This document shows positions 34,988-37,269 of a stretch of DNA of 37,269 nt, piece after piece (the first letter of the stretch is position 1; every line of letters starts with the position of its first letter). Origin of the DNA: Coxiellaceae bacterium (GTDB taxonomy: Bacteria > Pseudomonadota > Gammaproteobacteria > Coxiellales > Coxiellaceae); contig JARGOB010000025.1 of assembly GCA_029212925.1 (NCBI GenBank), positions 1 to 37,269 of the forward strand, given 5' to 3'. The notes under the pieces were generated by a model. The model made no database searches and had not been told where the DNA came from. It was given only the letters and a program-made list of their open reading frames with translations. Made by a program: the position numbers and the translations under genes.

Positions 34988-35674
34988 ATGCGTAGCGTTG
35001 ATACAAAATTGAATGATGCAGTAAAAGCAAATGATGTAGCGGAGGGCACTGAAGCGCCGGAGTATGATCCGCGCTTGTTTGCAAGCGAGATGAGTGAATC
35101 TCAGCGATTTAAGTGCGCCATTGCAGCATTAAAAACAAACTTATTGGGACTAAACGGCGTTCGAGCCACTCAGCGTAATATAAAGACTCAAGCGCAGGCG
35201 TTACTAGAAAATCGCGGATTTTTAGCTAATTTTATTCGTGGTAACTGCCAGCTACCACTGAAAAAAACGGATGTGGAATTACAGCATCTCAGTTGCACTT
35301 TTATGTATTTAGTTAAGTTAGCAATGGCCGTGGTGAATATGGAAGTGCTGCCTGCCAATCGCCTTGTTATTTTTGCCAGCGATTTAGCAAAGTATAATCA
35401 CCTGACGCTAGGTGCGGTAGATTCGGTTCTCGATACCATTAAAGATATTTATGCACGTCAAGGCGCTAGTAAGTCTCAGCAGCGATTGTTTGATAAGCTG
35501 GTTACTCGAATGCGAGATGAGAAATTGGTTAGGTCAGATTTTGAGTCGTATATATCGGACGGTAAGGAAAGCTATGATAGCACTACCGTATTTCGTTCTG
35601 ATAGATATCACCCTGCTAATACATGGCAGTGTGATGATGATGGCAATGTTGTGCCGGTGACTTGCAGTATGTAA
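34988..35674 (+). CDS. Orphan helical protein
   Basis: I do not recognise this 228-residue protein. It starts with a polar segment containing EAPEYDPRLFASEM, then is mostly helical (about 45-185) with hydrophobic faces such as LSCTFMYLVKLAMAVVNMEVL. The C-terminus is polar and ends in PVTCSM. No signal peptide. AAGGGAG lies six to eight bases before the ATG, and a promoter is upstream. The APEYDP motif echoes the APDYNP and APGDYNP of two other orphan genes in the window. Function unknown. Confidence 0.6.
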   Translation: MRSVDTKLNDAVKANDVAEGTEAPEYDPRLFASEMSESQRFKCAIAALKTNLLGLNGVRATQRNIKTQAQALLENRGFLANFIRGNCQLPLKKTDVELQHLSCTFMYLVKLAMAVVNMEVLPANRLVIFASDLAKYNHLTLGAVDSVLDTIKDIYARQGASKSQQRLFDKLVTRMRDEKLVRSDFESYISDGKESYDSTTVFRSDRYHPANTWQCDDDGNVVPVTCSM

Positions 35675-35712
35675 GCTGCTAACTTAAATTTCATTAACCA
35701 GGGGTGCTGCCA

Positions 35713-36369
35713 GTGTGGGCGGTTGCTTCACTCGGTTTTGCCATGGCGAATATGGTGTCGTTTAGCCGTTTTAATCGACGTAAAGCACAGAAAAACTTTC
35801 AGCATATGCGTCGAGTGTTGTACGGTGAACAAGCCATCAATAAAAAAGCTTTAGTGCTAAACGCGTTGTTTGGTGTGTTGGGGTCGATTCAACATGCGGT
35901 GTATGGCTTCTCAACCAATCGTGATGCATAACAAGCAGCGGAAAACTATATTATCAATCAACCGAATGAATTGCAGTATTCACTGAATACCGTGTCTGCC
36001 TTTATTTTGTCGCTAGCTATTTTACTCACAAATTTATTGACGCGTTCTTACGCTTGTTATCATTGGTTCGATCAGCGCTTGCCACTTACCGAAGATCAAT
36101 ACACCGAATTAGAATCAGGTATTGAAGAGCTGCCAGAGTCTACTGCAAATACAATGCATTGGGCGGTAACGCTACCCTTTTTTTTTGCTGCTGTTGAGGC
36201 GCTTAATAGTTGGTTCGGTTATAGTGAAACATTTGTTGATACCTTTCAGCTAGACCATTGCGATGCCAAGTGGCCTTATCGCATCGGTGGATTATTGTTG
36301 AGTCTGTTTGCAACCTTTGGTCATGTAGTCTTCACTGTTGATGCCGCATACGGTTTAAGAAAATCTTAA
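35713..36369 (+). pseudogene. Multi-span membrane protein gene broken by an in-frame stop
   Basis: From GTG 35713 (AGGGG about eight bases upstream) the frame codes for two hydrophobic segments and stops at TAA 35929-35931. The same frame then remains open from 35932 to the stop at 36367-36369, with three more membrane segments (VSAFILSLAILLTNLL, AVTLPFFFAAVEAL, GGLLLSLFATFGHVVF). The sequence on both sides of the stop reads as one protein (STNRDA, stop, QAAENYIINQ). A single base change, such as CAA to TAA, would explain this. The downstream part has no ribosome site at its TTG 35971. It may still be translated in part. The family is not recognised. Confidence 0.65.
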
Positions 36370-36422
36370 TATAGAATTGTTAAGCTGCCTGACGAATTAT
36401 AATTATATTGTGGGGAATGTTT

Positions 36423-36929
36423 ATGAAAGTTGGCTTATTTGGTGGTACTGCTGATCAATTGGGTTATGCATTGCAGTCTTTGAATAGTGAGAATCTTTTT
36501 ACGATGTCGCAAGCCGATCTAGCTGATATGGTGACAGCCCTGTTGCCACACAGTACCAGGCTTACCAGCTATCTAGGATCGGCGGCAGCTAAAGAGTACA
36601 GGAAAATAGCGGTTAATGTTTTAATTAAACTGGCTGTTGTACTCGACCCTTTTAATCAGGATGTGGCTGAATTAGCAGCTGATTGTGCTGTTCAGGCGAT
36701 AACAGGCGGCACTAATGATAAGCGTTTGTCAGAAAACGATATTCGCAGCATGTTAGGCAGCATAAAAGCGGGTCGTTTAGCTACTCCACAGCAACTGAGC
36801 TCATACAATAAATTATGTGAAGTGCTGCTTATGAAGGGTGCTTTAAGCTCACTGGAAGGCCTCAAAGCAAGTGGTAACGATTTAGCTCCTAGCTCTGTTG
36901 CTAAAATGCCTGCTGCCTCTAGTGGTTAA
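36423..36929 (+). CDS. Orphan small helical protein
   Basis: From ATG 36423, with GGGGA about six bases upstream, this gives 168 residues of mainly helical sequence (ADLADMVTALLPHSTRL, YRKIAVNVLIKLAVVLD, DVAELAADCAVQAI). The tail is Ser/Ala/Pro-rich. No signal peptide, membrane span or known motif. It follows the broken membrane gene after 53 bases and converges on yhbY. It cannot be assigned a function. Confidence 0.55.
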   Translation: MKVGLFGGTADQLGYALQSLNSENLFTMSQADLADMVTALLPHSTRLTSYLGSAAAKEYRKIAVNVLIKLAVVLDPFNQDVAELAADCAVQAITGGTNDKRLSENDIRSMLGSIKAGRLATPQQLSSYNKLCEVLLMKGALSSLEGLKASGNDLAPSSVAKMPAASSG

Positions 36930-36958
36930 GGCGTAGCAGTCGAGACTAAAGTTTCCCG

Positions 36959-37225
36959 TTAATCCTGGCGCTGACGGTATATTGCAATGATATGCCCGAT
37001 CGCCTGGATCATTTCAGCATTATGCTTTTCACAGATTATCTGGCTAAACTGTTGACGTTGCTCACGATTTTCAGCGTTGACGCGTATTTTAATCAACTCA
37101 TGTGACTCTAGCGCGAGTTCGATCTCATTATGCACGCCATCGGTCAAACCCGCCGCACCTAAGATAATGACTGGGCTTAAGCTATGTGCTTTCTGTTTTA
37201 AGTGTTTTTTAATTGTCTGATTCAT
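36959..37225 (-). CDS. yhbY: Ribosome assembly RNA-binding protein YhbY (CRM domain)
   Basis: YhbY binds pre-50S particles and rRNA. The 88-residue protein is a single CRM domain, with LKQKAHSLSPVIILGAAGLTDGV carrying the GxxG-type RNA loop, and ALESHELIKIRV. No ribosome site lies before the ATG. Its likely promoter leaves no room for a leader (see the next entry). Confidence 0.92.
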   Translation of the reverse strand: MNQTIKKHLKQKAHSLSPVIILGAAGLTDGVHNEIELALESHELIKIRVNAENREQRQQFSQIICEKHNAEMIQAIGHIIAIYRQRQD

Positions 37226-37231
37226 GCGCGC

Positions 37232-37260
37232 AGTGTACCAGAAACAACTATTTTTGCCTA
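37232..37260 (-). promoter_or_regulatory. yhbY promoter giving a leaderless transcript
   Basis: On the minus strand TAGGCA (37255-37260) and TACACT (37232-37237) are 17 bases apart, with a TGG extending the -10. Only six bases (GCGCGC) separate the -10 from the ATG, so transcription would begin at or beside the start codon. Confidence 0.5.
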
Positions 37261-37269
37261 ACTTAAGAT

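Overview
The window looks like a chromosome segment of a gammaproteobacterium with a host-associated lifestyle. Core gene order (lepA-lepB-rnc-era-recO, glyA-nrdR-nusB, accA-tilS) is gammaproteobacterial. Between these core blocks lie unrecognised, effector-like genes. The base composition is moderately AT-rich, and palindromic repeats of the GTCATCCCGG...CCGGGATCCAG type lie between genes. Two genes resemble the PPP-fold phosphatases WipA/WipB of Legionella, which suggests a relative of the Legionellales. I cannot name the species from sequence alone.

Layout. Positions 1-1800 hold the 3' end of a large surface or secreted protein with a Pro-Glu linker, a DUF962/Mpo1-like membrane protein and a surface-antigen lipoprotein. 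Positions 1850-4950 form one overlapping transcription unit, hemB-hepT-mntA-radA, in which a toxin-antitoxin pair sits between two housekeeping genes. Positions 4950-5290 hold palindromic repeats. Positions 5290-9244 hold two paralogous Wip-like phosphatases separated by an AAA+ ATPase. Positions 9250-11520 are glyA-nrdR-nusB. Positions 11633-13488 hold two overlapping helical-repeat proteins. Positions 13561-17246 are an overlapping cluster: a YdfG-like dehydrogenase, trhO, a GST-fold protein and an RsmF-like methyltransferase.

Positions 17372-21011 hold short coiled-coil proteins with strongly basic, nuclear-localisation-like segments, interrupted by a MaoC-like hydratase and a small exported protein. 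Positions 21141-24820 hold a PoxB-like thiamine diphosphate enzyme and a large protein with a histidine-rich 12-residue repeat and hydrophobic segments. Then come an exported minus-strand protein, accA-tilS, and two small single-span membrane proteins on the minus strand. Positions 28597-33466 are lepA-lepB-rnc-era-recO. The window ends with a DUF4143-type ATPase with a well-formed, repeat-rich promoter, several orphan genes (one broken by an in-frame stop) and yhbY.

How the parts fit together. The core operons cover tetrapyrrole synthesis, one-carbon metabolism, fatty acid initiation, tRNA/rRNA modification, translation and protein export. The accessory genes look like a dispersed arsenal aimed at a eukaryotic host: phosphatases, coiled-coil proteins with SV40-like or bipartite basic motifs, helical-repeat proteins, and a membrane protein with an EPIYA-like tyrosine site. 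The basic motifs would fit proteins that enter the host nucleus. That is inference from motifs; secretion and host targeting are not shown by the sequence.
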